Assembly: GCA_012932295.1 (NCBI GenBank)
Contig: JAAONU010000011.1
Coordinates: 47,122,352-47,186,351, forward strand
DNA: 64,000 bases
DNA from: Cyclina sinensis
Taxonomy: Eukaryota > Mollusca > Bivalvia > Venerida > Veneridae
Direction of reading: 5' to 3'
This document shows, in pieces, positions 23,328-34,637 of the stretch. Within the stretch, counting starts at the first letter, position 1, and each line of letters begins with the position of its first letter. The notes beneath the pieces were generated by a model. The model did no database searches. It worked only from the letters and a program-made list of their open reading frames with translations, and was not told where the DNA came from. Both the position numbers and the translations under genes were made by a program.

Positions 23328-23585
23328 TACTACAAAAATGCATCGGAAACGGGATGTTTGTAGTGGACTACTGTTTGTAAACTAGTCAAAATAGTACGGC
23401 TTGTAAATAAAACCGCGAAAACTCAGAGTTAAAAGGCGTTTGCACCAGGCTCGATAGGTTCTAAGTTTCGAATCCAAGCCGAGTATAAAACTCTCCACGC
23501 ACATGTGACCCAGTCAGCACAGTGATAAATAGGTACCATTAATGAACGTAACTTGCAGTTTTAGCAATTACGTTTGGATACCTTC

Positions 23586-23662
23586 TTGCGAAGGAGTGAT
23601 CGAGGGGTTAGTACGCAAGACTCCCGACTCGGAGGTCGCAGGTTCGATTCCCATCAGCGGCA
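23586..23662 (+). mobile_element. tRNA-derived SINE head with A and B boxes
   Basis: The stretch has an A-box-like TGATCGAGGGGTTAGTACGC and a consensus B box GGTTCGATTCC at 23641-23651, spaced as in a tRNA gene. An imperfect anticodon arm (CTCC ... GGAG) lies between them. The acceptor ends do not pair, so this is not a functional tRNA gene. It is followed by non-tRNA sequence, as in a SINE. The body end is not defined. Confidence 0.6.
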
Positions 23663-24275
23663 AGAGTCTCCAGTGACTTTCCATATTCCACAGTCGTAGC
23701 CTCACATCTCTTGATACATGTTCAACAGTTTATTACGTTTAGCAAAGCGTTGAAAATGGCATGTTTATAATAACAATATAACCAGTACTCAGCCAAAATC
23801 TGTAGAATAATAGTTATTACTTAATTTTTTTTCAAACATTTGGGTCGAGAGAGAGAGGTACAGAATTTTGTAAATTTATCTAACAGGTTTTCTAAAATGA
23901 TGTCAAGAGAACCAATGACTTTCCATATTTTATTACAAAACTTATAACTAGTCCCTTAGAATCTGAACACAAAACATTATAAATAGTGCTACATATATAA
24001 TGTTCCCTTAAATGATCAAACACAAATGCTTATAAACACAACTCAAACTTTGCTATCACAATAAATATAATCTAGTGTGTTAAGTAATTAAGCCACAAGT
24101 TACAATGTCAAATTTAAAGCCAGGGACATTTAGCATCCTGACAAATATTTCATTTTTACTAGTTTTCAGATGAAATCGAAACGTCCTCGAGTTTTTTTGC
24201 TATTATGCTGTATGTAAAGTGACAATTTGACAATGCGTTGATTCCCAGATCTGTATTAATTTCTATCTTTGTGAC
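23663..24275. other. Convergent intergenic stretch between genes C and D
   Basis: This holds the presumed SINE body and the space between the two convergent 3' ends. I see no coding exon or RNA gene. Confidence 0.4.
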
Positions 24276-24281
24276 TTTATT
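24276..24281 (-). terminator. Polyadenylation signal of calmodulin-like gene D
   Basis: TTTATT on the plus strand reads AATAAA on the minus strand, 129 bp beyond the inferred gene D stop codon. It supports the placement of the short last exon. Confidence 0.5.
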
Positions 24282-24409
24282 TCCGAATATATATATGTTG
24301 CATATTTCTTTAGAAAAAAAACTATATATAAAGACAGATGTTTAAACGTGTAGCTGCGACACAACATGTAAGGAATGATGACGACTATTTTCTTGTATCG
24401 TTTCCATCT

Positions 24410-27400
24410 CTAGTATAGACTCTGAATCACACGTACCACTTCTGTAAATTATAATAATAAGAAAACATTTGTTACACACACTAAAAGTTGTAATGAAAAG
24501 GCGTAAGAACAAAGTAACAATGAACCAACTTTTAACGTTTTCGACAGTGAGAATAAAACGATAATAACTTCAAATTTTTCACAAAGGGATCCAAAATGTT
24601 ATCTACTGATTATAACGTTGGGTAAATGTAGATCTACTCCACATGCATAGCAGGCTTCCTTCAAAGAAAGTCCTTGTATAATATACGAGAAAAACAAAAC
24701 ATGATTCAGAACAATTTTGGAATAAAAATAAAAAAACTACACGTGACCTTGCATGCCAAACAACAAAATTTAGTCAAAACGGAATTCTTGGAGAACATTA
24801 ACTAATCGTGCGTTATTAACTGCAGCAGAAGACTGTAAATCTAGTAAATTATCAATACCAGAGAAATAAAAACAACACCCAGATAATATTTTCTCTGACG
24901 ATAAAAAAACCATCTGGAACGTTTAGCCGATTCTTAAAGACTGACTTTCAGATGCCTCTCATTTGATTTACAGAACGTGCAATTTTCAAAACTAATTTAA
25001 ATTTCGAATGCCTTTTTCTGTCAGAAAAACGTAGTTTCTTCGAAATTGTGTTGTTTTTGCAAAATGACGATACTCTTTTTGCAGGAGTTTTTTTTCTAAT
25101 AACGTGATTTTAGGAGTCAATGTTATTTGCTGAGCACATACATTGCCGTTAAAATGTCTCATAATCCTTTGTAAAAGACAAAGTAAAAAAGTCGGTATCC
25201 AGAGTTCAACAGAACTAGCTGCAAAAGTAAATGTCAAGAGTTGTCTACCTTGAAAATTAAAACAAGAGAACCGGGTTTTAAATTCAGATACATTATCACT
25301 GTATGCCATACTAATGATATCTATGGTAATCAATCATTGTATGGTCGACTTAGTTCCGATAGATCAGCATGTGACAGAATCGGTTGTTTGGGGTCAAGAA
25401 CAAACACGAGTAACCGACTTTAATTAATACATAAGACCTTATTCCGTTACCTTATTCTGTTATTTTATTTCAAATACAAGAAGCGCCGCAATGCGACGAA
25501 AACCAGGTTTTCAACGACCAAGTATTGATGTGACAGGAATTAGGAAGAAATATGGCAGTGAAGTAAAAATGGTGCTGTTATTTTGGTACCAACACAGAAA
25601 GTTGGTTTCAATAGTTCAAAATAAAATTTTCAAGTTACAAAGTAGACATGAAATAATATATCATATCTTTTTTAAATTACCTCCAAAGATGATATGACCT
25701 TTGACTGCCAAATCAAGTTAAAATCATGTAAACAGGATTTTCAATGTTAATGTCACTGTGACCTTGACCTTGGAGCCAGCCATGCGGAACATGCGTTCTG
25801 CACGTCATCTTGATGTGGTAAACATTTGTCTGAAGTTTCATCAAAATTCTTCAAAGGGTTGAAGAGTTACAGAGCGGACAGGATTTTCAATGTTAATGTC
25901 ACTGTGACCTTGACCTTGGAGCCAGCCATGCGGAACATGCGTTCTGCACGTCATCTTGATGTGGTAAACATTTGTCTGAAGTTTCATCAAAATTCTTCAA
26001 AGGGTTGAAGAGTTACAGAGCGGACAGGATTTTCAATGTTAATGTCACTGTGACCTTGACCTTGGAGCCAGCCATGCGGAACATGCGTTCTGCACGTCAT
26101 CTTGATGTGGTAAACATTTGTCTGAAGTTTCATCAAAATTCTTCAAAGGGTTGAAGAGTTACAGAGCGGACAGGATTTTCAATGTTAATGTCACTGTGAC
26201 CTTGACCTTGGAGCCAGCCATGCGGAACATGCGTTCTGCACGTCATCTTGATGTGGTAAACATTTGTCTGAAGTTTCATCAAAATTCTTCAAAGGGTTGA
26301 AGAGTTACAGAGCGGACAGGATTTTCAATGTTAATGTCACTGTGACCTTGACCTTGGAGCCAGCCATGCGGAACATGCGTTCTGCACGTCATCTTGATGT
26401 GGTAAACATTTGTCTGAAGTTTCATCAAAATTCTTCAAAGGGTTGAAGAGTTACAGAGCGGACACAATTTCGTTTGACGCCCATCCGCCCATCCGCCCAT
26501 CCGCCCGTCCGCCCATCCGCCCGCCATACCCCAATCTAATAACCAGGATTTTCAAAATTGAAAACCTGGTTAATAAGTAATAAAACAATTACCATCATTG
26601 TTGATCTGATTATCACCGGTAAGTTCTACTTCTCGTAAAAGCTCGTCTACTTCGTCATCACTGAGTTTTTCTCCGAGATGTACAAGCACGTGACGTAATT
26701 CCTTGACGTCAATGTAACCGGCGCCATCTTTGTCGAAGATTCGGAAGGCTTCTTTCAGGTCTTCTTCGCTTTCAAATGGTGGCGCTTTGGTGGCTATTAT
26801 CGTCTGTAAATCGTTCAGTGAGAAGAGGCGCTCTCCTGTAAATGTAAATGTAAAAAGAATGAACAATTACGTAGTTAGTGATGGAAAGCAAATGTTTTAT
26901 AAAGATGAAAACAAATTTAAACTTCTACTTGAATGAATCTACGAACTGAACTACATGTTCTCTGTAATTCTGGGAAACATTGCCCTCTACCTAGACTTAC
27001 TACGAACATGCTTACGTAACATTTCTGGTCAGATGTTTCAGTATTCTATGTTCTAGTAAACGGACATTTTGAAATAACATGGAAAAATTTTAGAAGGTGT
27101 TTATTTGAAACGTACTGTTTTAAGATACGCAGTGTCAACATCAAATAAATAAATTTGTAATTTATTTAAGCAGCAGACGATAAGGTAATAATTGGTGTCA
27201 CACAAATACATGAACACATTTTCTAAGTATTAATAACACAATCTAGAACAATTGATACAACTTCCATTTAAAGAATGACACAGTGTTCCTTTAAGAGATC
27301 AAACTCCACCATTACTTACTGTCTCCTAGCATGTTTGTGAGTTCCTCGTTTGTTGGACTGAGGGCAATACTTCTAAGGACACAGGCTGCCTGGTCCCTGT

Positions 27401-30400
27401 TGACCTTACCATCTCCATCACTGTCATAGATGATAAACGCTTCCTTCAGCTCTGACAACAATGAAAGTAATCAGTTAAAACATTGACTAGAGTTCATTTA
27501 GTAAATATGGCAATATTACTTGGGTTAACGGCATATTCACTATTAACACCTTGTTTTATATGTAAGTCAATAGATTTCTTCTGGACAAAGAGGGATTATT
27601 TAACTCACTGCATCGTCGGATACCCATTTCCGACCCATTACGTCACTCTACATTTATCGTAGTGGTAACGGAATAAGGTACCGTACCATGGGAATTCGTA
27701 GACGCTATCATCTGGGAAAGTGAAATAACTGATTAACAAAGCTCGAACTAAGGAAGGAACCAGCCTTTCTAGCTTTCGTCCAGTAATATATCACCCAGCT
27801 AAAACGGGGGGAAAATAGACATCAAAAAAAAGATAGAATTGAGTATTGTTCAGTTAGGGGATGCTGCACCTTAAGAGGAAAAAATAAGCCAAACAGCTAT
27901 AAGCTGGTCGCCTACAAAACACGACCTTTTACAAAAATAGCATCTAGGCTAAAGTAGGATCGGATTGGTTTTTTTGTGTAACAATGTTCTTTTACAGAAA
28001 TAAATTACTGCTGAACAGGACTGGTTCTAGTGTACAAAGTCAAGACAAAGTAGGCCGAAGCAATCCATTAACAACAAACAGGTATATGCCTCGTGCAATC
28101 TAAAATGAGTGTAGCAGACATATCGATACGCCATTCCTGACACATTGTCTGTGTGCTGGGTAAGGATATACAACGCAATCTCCTTATGGTTTGTTTGTGC
28201 CATCAATCAATGTGATTGCAAAAACTGTGCTTTATATTTACAAAAAATACGATATAAAACAGAAGCTAGTCCGCTACATAACTGAAGAGTACACAGAGAG
28301 GTGAAAGCGAAAAGTTTCCGTTTCATAATTATATAGCACACACAGGCTAACGCCCCTGGAGTAATCCTACCTCTCAAAAATGTAGCAAATATCATAATGG
28401 GCGAATTTTAGCTATCTTATTCAAGGACACCTCGCACCCAAAGATACTTTTCACGGTAAGTTTCTTTTCTGACTTGTAACTGAGCTGTACATAAATTTGT
28501 AAGTGATCTTTTAAAATATGATACACATGGCAAATTGAGCAAATCTGATTCTCTAAAAAGGAAGAAATGGACTTATATACACAAATTGTCAATCAGACCA
28601 TGTGGCTCATATTTAGCGGCAATTAACTGATTGACTAATATGTCGCTCAGTTTTGTAACTGGCATGAAACATGTGTTTTCCCATGAGTTTTCTAGGTTAC
28701 ATGAACGCTTGCAAGAAAGAGGTCAACAAATACTAAATGTCAGATAAAAAGGCAATGATTTTTTTATCATGCTTCCTTGTAGTCAATGTGGAGCCGCATT
28801 ATATGGCGACAATGCAAAATAAACTTAGTTTTCTACATATTCCAGAATATACTCTGCCTTGTTACAGGTGTGTATGGCATAATGTATCAGTTTGTGTATC
28901 TTTAGCAGAGACACTATATCTGTTGACTTTTTTCAGGAAAGAATAAGTAAATCAGCTTTTCTCCATGTGTAAGGAATAGTCACAGGCATTGATTAAAAAA
29001 CAAAAAAGAATTCCAGTGACTGTAGCCAGTCTCGAAAAACACTCGCATAATTATGTTAATATCAGAGATAATGCGTTGCTAATTGTTCGTAAGGAAAATT
29101 GCATTATGTCATTACACATTCTTATGACATGAGGGTTGGTCAGAAAGTTAAAAAAAAAAATCTAAGTTCTACTCTTGGTTAGCAATAGCTTATGTTCAGC
29201 TATAATCCTGACTTTTCGATGTTACAAACATAAATACTTATCTTTTTAATGCATATTAACGCTTAAACTTCTAACTTAGGTTTTCAAATAAATTAAAGAT
29301 TCTTTCGTAAACCCTCTCAAAATGCAATATGACAACCTGGTTGACAGCTAATACAAACACACAGCGAAATAAACAGTTCAAAGGAGTAAGTACTGACATA
29401 TTCATATAAGAGAAAAGCTTTAATTATTATCTCTGTGATGGGATATCTTTTCGATATTGTTCCCGGGCTTGCAAATTTTCAATCTTTATTAACAACGGAA
29501 ATGAGTATTTACCACGAGTTATGCTTATTTCTTAATCATTAAGAATGACAGGGGTAATTCACTAATTTTGCGATAATAGCAACACCATTCATCATCTTTT
29601 ATATTTATGATTGTGCCAGTGAAATGTGACATTATAATTGTGAAGTAGCCCTTTTCTCAGTGCCCTTATATACCCTTACATTTACTTTCTCTTGATTATC
29701 TCATCAATATTACTCTACTGCCGGGTGTGTACATTCCGACATACTTAAGTAGATTAGCTGGAACGTTATCGCCATGTACAGAGATATAAAGGACGACTTC
29801 TGCGTAACAGTAGGTACTTAACACAAGGGGACTCGGTGCAGAAATAAAATATAATCTGATAAGAAATACAACATACTTACTGGGCCAGGCCAACAAACTG
29901 TCCAACTGATAGAGTTTCCGTCTAGTATACTTAAATTCAGTTTATTATACTGATGCAGTATAAATTGAATTGTATCACTTTGAAAAATCGGAAATAAATT
30001 AACATTTGTAATGAAGCAATAGAAATATTTTCTCTTAAATTCACAGTTTTGCTATTTCCTTTCCACTGACATGCAGGTGTGCTGTACTTCAGGAAAGCTG
30101 ATGTCCTGAACAGGTTTCCGTAGCAAAATCAAAAGCTTAGTTCTTATCTCAGTGAAACCAGGCATTCGTTGTCTGATAAAATAAACTGCATTGTCTGATA
30201 AAATAAACTGCAATTTAAAATTTACTTTGTAGACTTATCTTCACGAAGCTGAGTAGCGGTAAATAAATTAACACCAAAAAAAAAAAAAAAAAAATACAAA
30301 CGTTGGAGTTTTGAATAAATGATGGTATTTGAACAAGGAATAATTTAAGAAAACAATTTACCTTCTTGTTGCTTTGCGTTCAGTTTTACACCTGTCAGAG

Positions 30401-31238
30401 GCTGAAATAAACAGAATCACACAGTTACCATATAAATATATAAACAAAAGAAAAACCAACTAGGTACACAAGGATCATGGCAACCAAAAAATGTATATAA
30501 TAACTGAACCGAGCATAACTCCGAACGACAGCTGAACCGAAACGAACACAATGAATTTGAACTGGTAATTCAACCTAATATCCGGAGGGGTAGGGGGGAA
30601 TATCATGTAAGGTACAGAAAATGTTACCCACTTAATACCTAAATAGTAAATACATATCTTAGGAGCCACATTTCCCATTTATATCAAAAATACCCTATTT
30701 TCTAATTACTTTAAGAGGAACTGTAAAATCAATAGGTCTGACCCCACCCAACTTTATGAGGCTAAAGCTTGGACTAAAATGTTGATCTATATATGGTAGG
30801 AGTATGTGGAATCTAAGAGTTTCTTATGTGTAGTTAACTAAAAGTTGTAACGTAACTTCAAACCATAAAACCCACTCAACAGAACAGTGCAGTAACAAAC
30901 ATTTATCCCCATGAAGGGCCTCATATGAGATAACCTAAAGAATGCGACATGAAACTAGACTAGTTATCGACTGAAGCATATATTTGTTAGCTCTAATTAT
31001 CTGCCTACACTAATCTTTTTCATTTATTTTTTCAGTTTCAATTTATATAGAAAACTTATATGGTATTATGTGAAGCTAATTTAAAGCATATGTAAATACC
31101 TGTACAAAAGGGTAGACAATCGAAGTGGATTAGTAAACATGACACACCTGTTTCAATTAATTATAAATTTTTGTTGATTGAATATAATGTTTTCGTTTAA
31201 ATTTGAGACAATATGTATGCAGAAATACCACTTACCAT
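24410..31238 (-). CDS. Calmodulin-like protein D, five exons, EF2 lost
   Basis: Minus-strand exons are 31238-31236 (ATG alone), 30401-30362, 27451-27320, 26835-26593 and 24441-24410. They sum to 450 nt, 149 aa, in one frame with GT-AG borders. The protein begins [20 protein letters not shown] and ends [12 protein letters not shown]1 reads [12 protein letters not shown], with Gln at position 12. The exon encoding EF1 is 132 nt where paralogues have 144, and at the EF2 position the protein reads [12 protein letters not shown], which has no calcium ligands in order. EF3 reads [12 protein letters not shown] and is canonical. EF4 reads [12 protein letters not shown] and is degenerate. Exon 4 keeps the 243-nt size. 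The short last exon, 2.15 kb away across a repeat element, is inferred from its acceptor, phase and the resulting calmodulin-like length. Confidence 0.82.
25733..26462. repeat. 146-bp tandem repeat, five near-identical copies
   Basis: Copies start near 25733, 25879, 26025, 26171 and 26317. They look identical by eye, which points to very recent amplification or homogenisation. Each unit contains TGACCTTGACCTTGG. The unit length is not a multiple of three, so the 60-codon open stretches in each copy are by-products. Confidence 0.95.
26478..26526. repeat. CCCATCCG-type microsatellite
   Basis: About six 8-bp units of CCCATCCG with CCCGTCCG variants follow the 146-bp array directly, as a fixed part of the host element. 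Confidence 0.85.
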
Positions 31239-32387
31239 TTTGATGTAAATTCTGTAAGAAAAGTCCTTAAATCAAAGAAAATATCGACAAAATCACGACA
31301 GTAACACTGCAATTTTCACAACCGGTTTTAGCCTCTAGTCATTATTGATAAACTCTGAGGCTCCGCATGGGGTACGAAGTTTATTTAAAGTAACGTAGTA
31401 TTTTACGTATTTTATGAAATGAATGCGTGGGTTTACTCATTCATTTATTCGTGCGTTTATTTATTTAGTTATTTACTTATCTATTTATTTATTCATTTGC
31501 AGTACACGTTGAAAAAAATAATTATTGTGTACACATTTACGGTTATTGCGCCTGTTAATATTTTGACCCCACTGGGAAGGTCCACTGGATATATAAAAAC
31601 TGCAGATCTGGCCATCTTTTTCCCCTAAAAAGAAAAGTGTTCAGTTTTAGGAGTTGATCCGGAAACTTTTCGGGAAGTAAATCCGGCATTAAACATTTCC
31701 CGTCTGCCGGAAATTTCTTGCGATCTAAAGATCCCCTATATGCCCCTCCACACACATCCACACATCCCAGGTGTGAACACAGTTTCACAGGCCCTCCCTA
31801 TCAAGCCATGAGTTCTTTTATCAAGTTCGAGACTGGACCAGGGTCTTTGTAATTATGAACTAAAAGCCTATAGGTAGTCAGTATTCCTGTTTCCAACGGT
31901 TATAAATGTCTTGAAGTTTAGTGACTGAAGCATGATTACAAATCACAGGCGGTTGATTAATTGGGCTTTCATTACTTCCATATCGACCGAAATCACTTAC
32001 AAATTGTTTCTGGGCGTTTCTGTCACCATTCTTTTACAAAACTAGATAGATAGAACGTTACATTCGTGGTCATGTAATACGGGATTTATTACATTCATTT
32101 TCAAATAACTCGTGCAATAAAGCCTGTATTACATGTCCATATATATTATATCCTCTATGTCTAGAATAATTAAGATATAAGAAAGTAATGCTTGCCATCC
32201 TCTGATGCCAGAAGTTAAGGGCACATTTACGAAGCCAAGCCAAGCTAAGCCGTTGACACGTTTCAAATATTTCTGTAAGTATTTCATTACAGTTTAACCG
32301 CAGAAATGTACAAAGTCCTATTTCTATAAAAACAAGTCAAATTGAGATAGAAAAAACCTTGGCAAGTAAAGAAAAGAAACGACGCTT
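31239..32387. other. Intergenic stretch with simple repeats
   Basis: The gene D promoter must lie at the left end. An ATTT-rich tetranucleotide run occupies about 31438-31497. Nothing else was recognised. Confidence 0.4.
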
Positions 32388-32750
32388 TGGAATATATATA
32401 TATTCAAATCGCTGACGCCATACACGCCGACGTCCATAATGGAAGTCCAGGCAAAATTTGGACTTGTCGGTGAATAGCACATTACGAAAGTGCCTGAGTT
32501 GCCAATTAACGTGAACTCTTCTTGCAAACTCCAGACGGGCCGAACGGCGTCTTGGCGTTAAAGGAGGACGTACCACAGGACGGTGAGCACGTAAATTAGC
32601 GTCGTGGAGTTTGTTGCGATATGTTTGTGCAGAGATTCGAACACCGGAAGCAGTTTGAAAGTCTTTATTTAGAGCAACAGCCGAGTCAAACCTATGGCGT
32701 TTTGCCAGGACAACGATGCCACGGTCTTCACGAGCAGATGTTTACCTTGG
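32388..32750 (-). pseudogene. Tc1/mariner transposase fragment
   Basis: Read on the minus strand this encodes part of a Tc1-like transposase. A helix-turn-helix tail (RISAQTYRNKLHDANLRAHR) is followed by RRSARLEFAR, HVNWQLRHFRNVLFTDKSKF and RRRVWRQR. VLFTDKS holds the first catalytic Asp of the DDE triad. The rest of the catalytic domain is missing and the frame ends in an ATAT run. No terminal repeats were found. Confidence 0.8.
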
Positions 32751-32759
32751 ACCCTTAAT

Positions 32760-34015
32760 TTATTTTGTTGAGTATATATATATGAAAAAACTATATAAAG
32801 TTCAATATCTAAACACTAAAATTCTTCTTAGTTGCAGAACTTCGTTAGATTTCTTGAAAATATTTTAAGCTCCCTTGACTATGAAATATTTTGGAGAAAA
32901 TCTATTCTCAAAGCTTAGAGCTTTATCCTTATACATGTATTAGAACGACTTATTGTAAGAATCATAAAACAGTTTAGAGTAACGCGAGAGAAGCGGAAAA
33001 AATATACAAGAAACATATCTATATATTAACAATCTTGTTACACGGAGATGTTCCTATGCATATTCCAAAGAAAGAAAGAAAGAAAATCACGCGAAATGAA
33101 ATTTAAATGAACTGCATCCAAACATTGTTTATTCATACAAGGATCTTCTGTTCTTAAATGTAGGTGGATCTTTTCGTGTTGTTTGGTTGTAGTCACGGCA
33201 TCATGTAATGTATGGACGGATATTTCCATTTTCCCTGAAGTCTTCCCAAATGTAATTCATACTGATGTTGATAACAAAATTGTCACATCTCTTTTGCATG
33301 AAACTGATAGCTAGTATCTTCTCAAAGATTTCGGTTATATTTATCCAGAGGTTTGGAGAACTGCATAGATAAACTTGCATAAAACGTCATGAGCTCTTTA
33401 GAATTGTAATGATACGCACAATCTTTTGTGTCACCATACAGATAGTGTCATGCCATACTATATCAAGTTTACGGGTAAATACTTCAATGGATACAAGAAA
33501 ATGCTTTGAGAAAAACTTGTATTGTATATGGATAAGTTATCTTATATTCCTTATAAGTTCTCTCTGTTTAGATGACACCATTCAGATACAAATAGTAGAA
33601 TGTATATAATGTATAAAATTGTCATAAAAATCAGAAAAAAGTGAATAAAATCACCTAAGAAATCAAGATTCAACTCTCATTTCTTTACCGTATGAGCTAA
33701 TACAACACCATCTGTCATCTAGAACTTGTATTCAATTTTTCACTTTTTTTTTAGGAAATCGATTTACTTTCCAATAGTTTGACATGCAAGAGCCACAATA
33801 TTTTACTTAAGAAATTTGCATGTACTTTATGTCTGGGGTTACAGTCAATACAAGTAAAACATCTCTCCCACGGCAATGAATACAATGTACTAAACATTTG
33901 AACAGTTTTGTATTCTTTGTGTTACCACATGCTGTTTATTTGTTAATTGCTAATGCCTTTTGTTATACGTTACGCACTGTAACCTGACAAAATGAAGAAT
34001 ATTGTATTATATTGT
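32760..34015. other. Intergenic stretch without recognised features
   Basis: The sequence is AT-rich, with no coding exon, RNA gene or transposon that I can support. Confidence 0.35.
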
Positions 34016-34145
34016 ATTTAATTCTATAGTATTGTATTAATTCTATTGTGTTGTATTTAATTAAATTGTATTATTTGATTCTATTGTATTTATTTAATTA
34101 TATTGTTTTGTATTTAATCGTATCGAATCGTATCGTATCGTGTTG
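34016..34145. repeat. ATTGTATT-type degenerate simple repeat
   Basis: A run of TTGTATT, TCTATTG and TCGTATCG units of changing length. Confidence 0.7.
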
Positions 34146-34189
34146 TTTTGTATTATGAGACCAAAAAACAAATCACTGAATTGAAGAGT

Positions 34190-34282
34190 AAACATTCTGC
34201 TTGTTCGTAATAGTCTATCTAAACATTCTGCTTGTTCGTAATAGTCTATCTAAACATTCTGCTTGTTCGTAATAGTCTACCT
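34190..34282. repeat. 31-bp tandem repeat, three copies
   Basis: The unit begins AAACATTCTGCTTGTTCGTA and ends ATAGTCTATCT. The first two copies are identical and the third differs at one base (CTACCT). Confidence 0.9.
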
Positions 34283-34554
34283 ATGTGATAACGATGAGAT
34301 TGTCTGACAGTGTAGTATTAAAAACATATATTAATTAGAATCTACTCGATTTCCCTATAAGGCACATTAATGTTACACAACTATTCAGTGAGAAAACATT
34401 GTCTAATTTTACGTGGTTGGAACATTTCCTCGTCATCTGTCAATGATTGATTCTCACATTTCAAAACTGTCATTATAATATTAAAAGAGAGATTCAAAGA
34501 GAGATTCAAACTTTGAATAGAGTTATTAACGAATTGCTTTTGTTTTTTGACATA

Positions 34555-34602
34555 GATAGATAGATAGATAGATAGATAGATGGATGGATGGATGGATGGA
34601 TG

Positions 34603-34637
<35 letters not shown>
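34555..34637. repeat. GATA/GGAT tetranucleotide array, tail of the adjoining retrotransposon
   Basis: About eight GATA units, then five GGAT units, then GATA again. On the minus strand it follows directly after AATAAACATC, the likely 3' end of the non-LTR element, so it probably arose from the element's tetranucleotide tail. Confidence 0.8.

Larger units (their letters stand above)
25500..26572. mobile_element. Minisatellite-core transposable element in gene D intron 4
   Basis: The left end carries AACCAGGTTTTCAA at 25501. The right end at 26541-26572 is a hairpin, AACCAGGATTTTCAA facing TTGAAAACCTGGTT. Between them are five 146-bp repeats and a CCCATCCG-type microsatellite. This architecture (short unique flanks, tandem core, microsatellite) resembles the pearl or Helitron-like non-autonomous elements reported from bivalves; the family assignment is inference. 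Confidence 0.65.

Noticed and set aside
23586..23662. Functional tRNA gene
   Set aside because: A and B boxes are good, but the acceptor arm does not pair and the anticodon stem is imperfect; a SINE head fits better.
25826..26446. Four identical 60-codon frames
   Set aside because: They are the same frame repeated by the 146-bp tandem array; the unit length is not a multiple of three.
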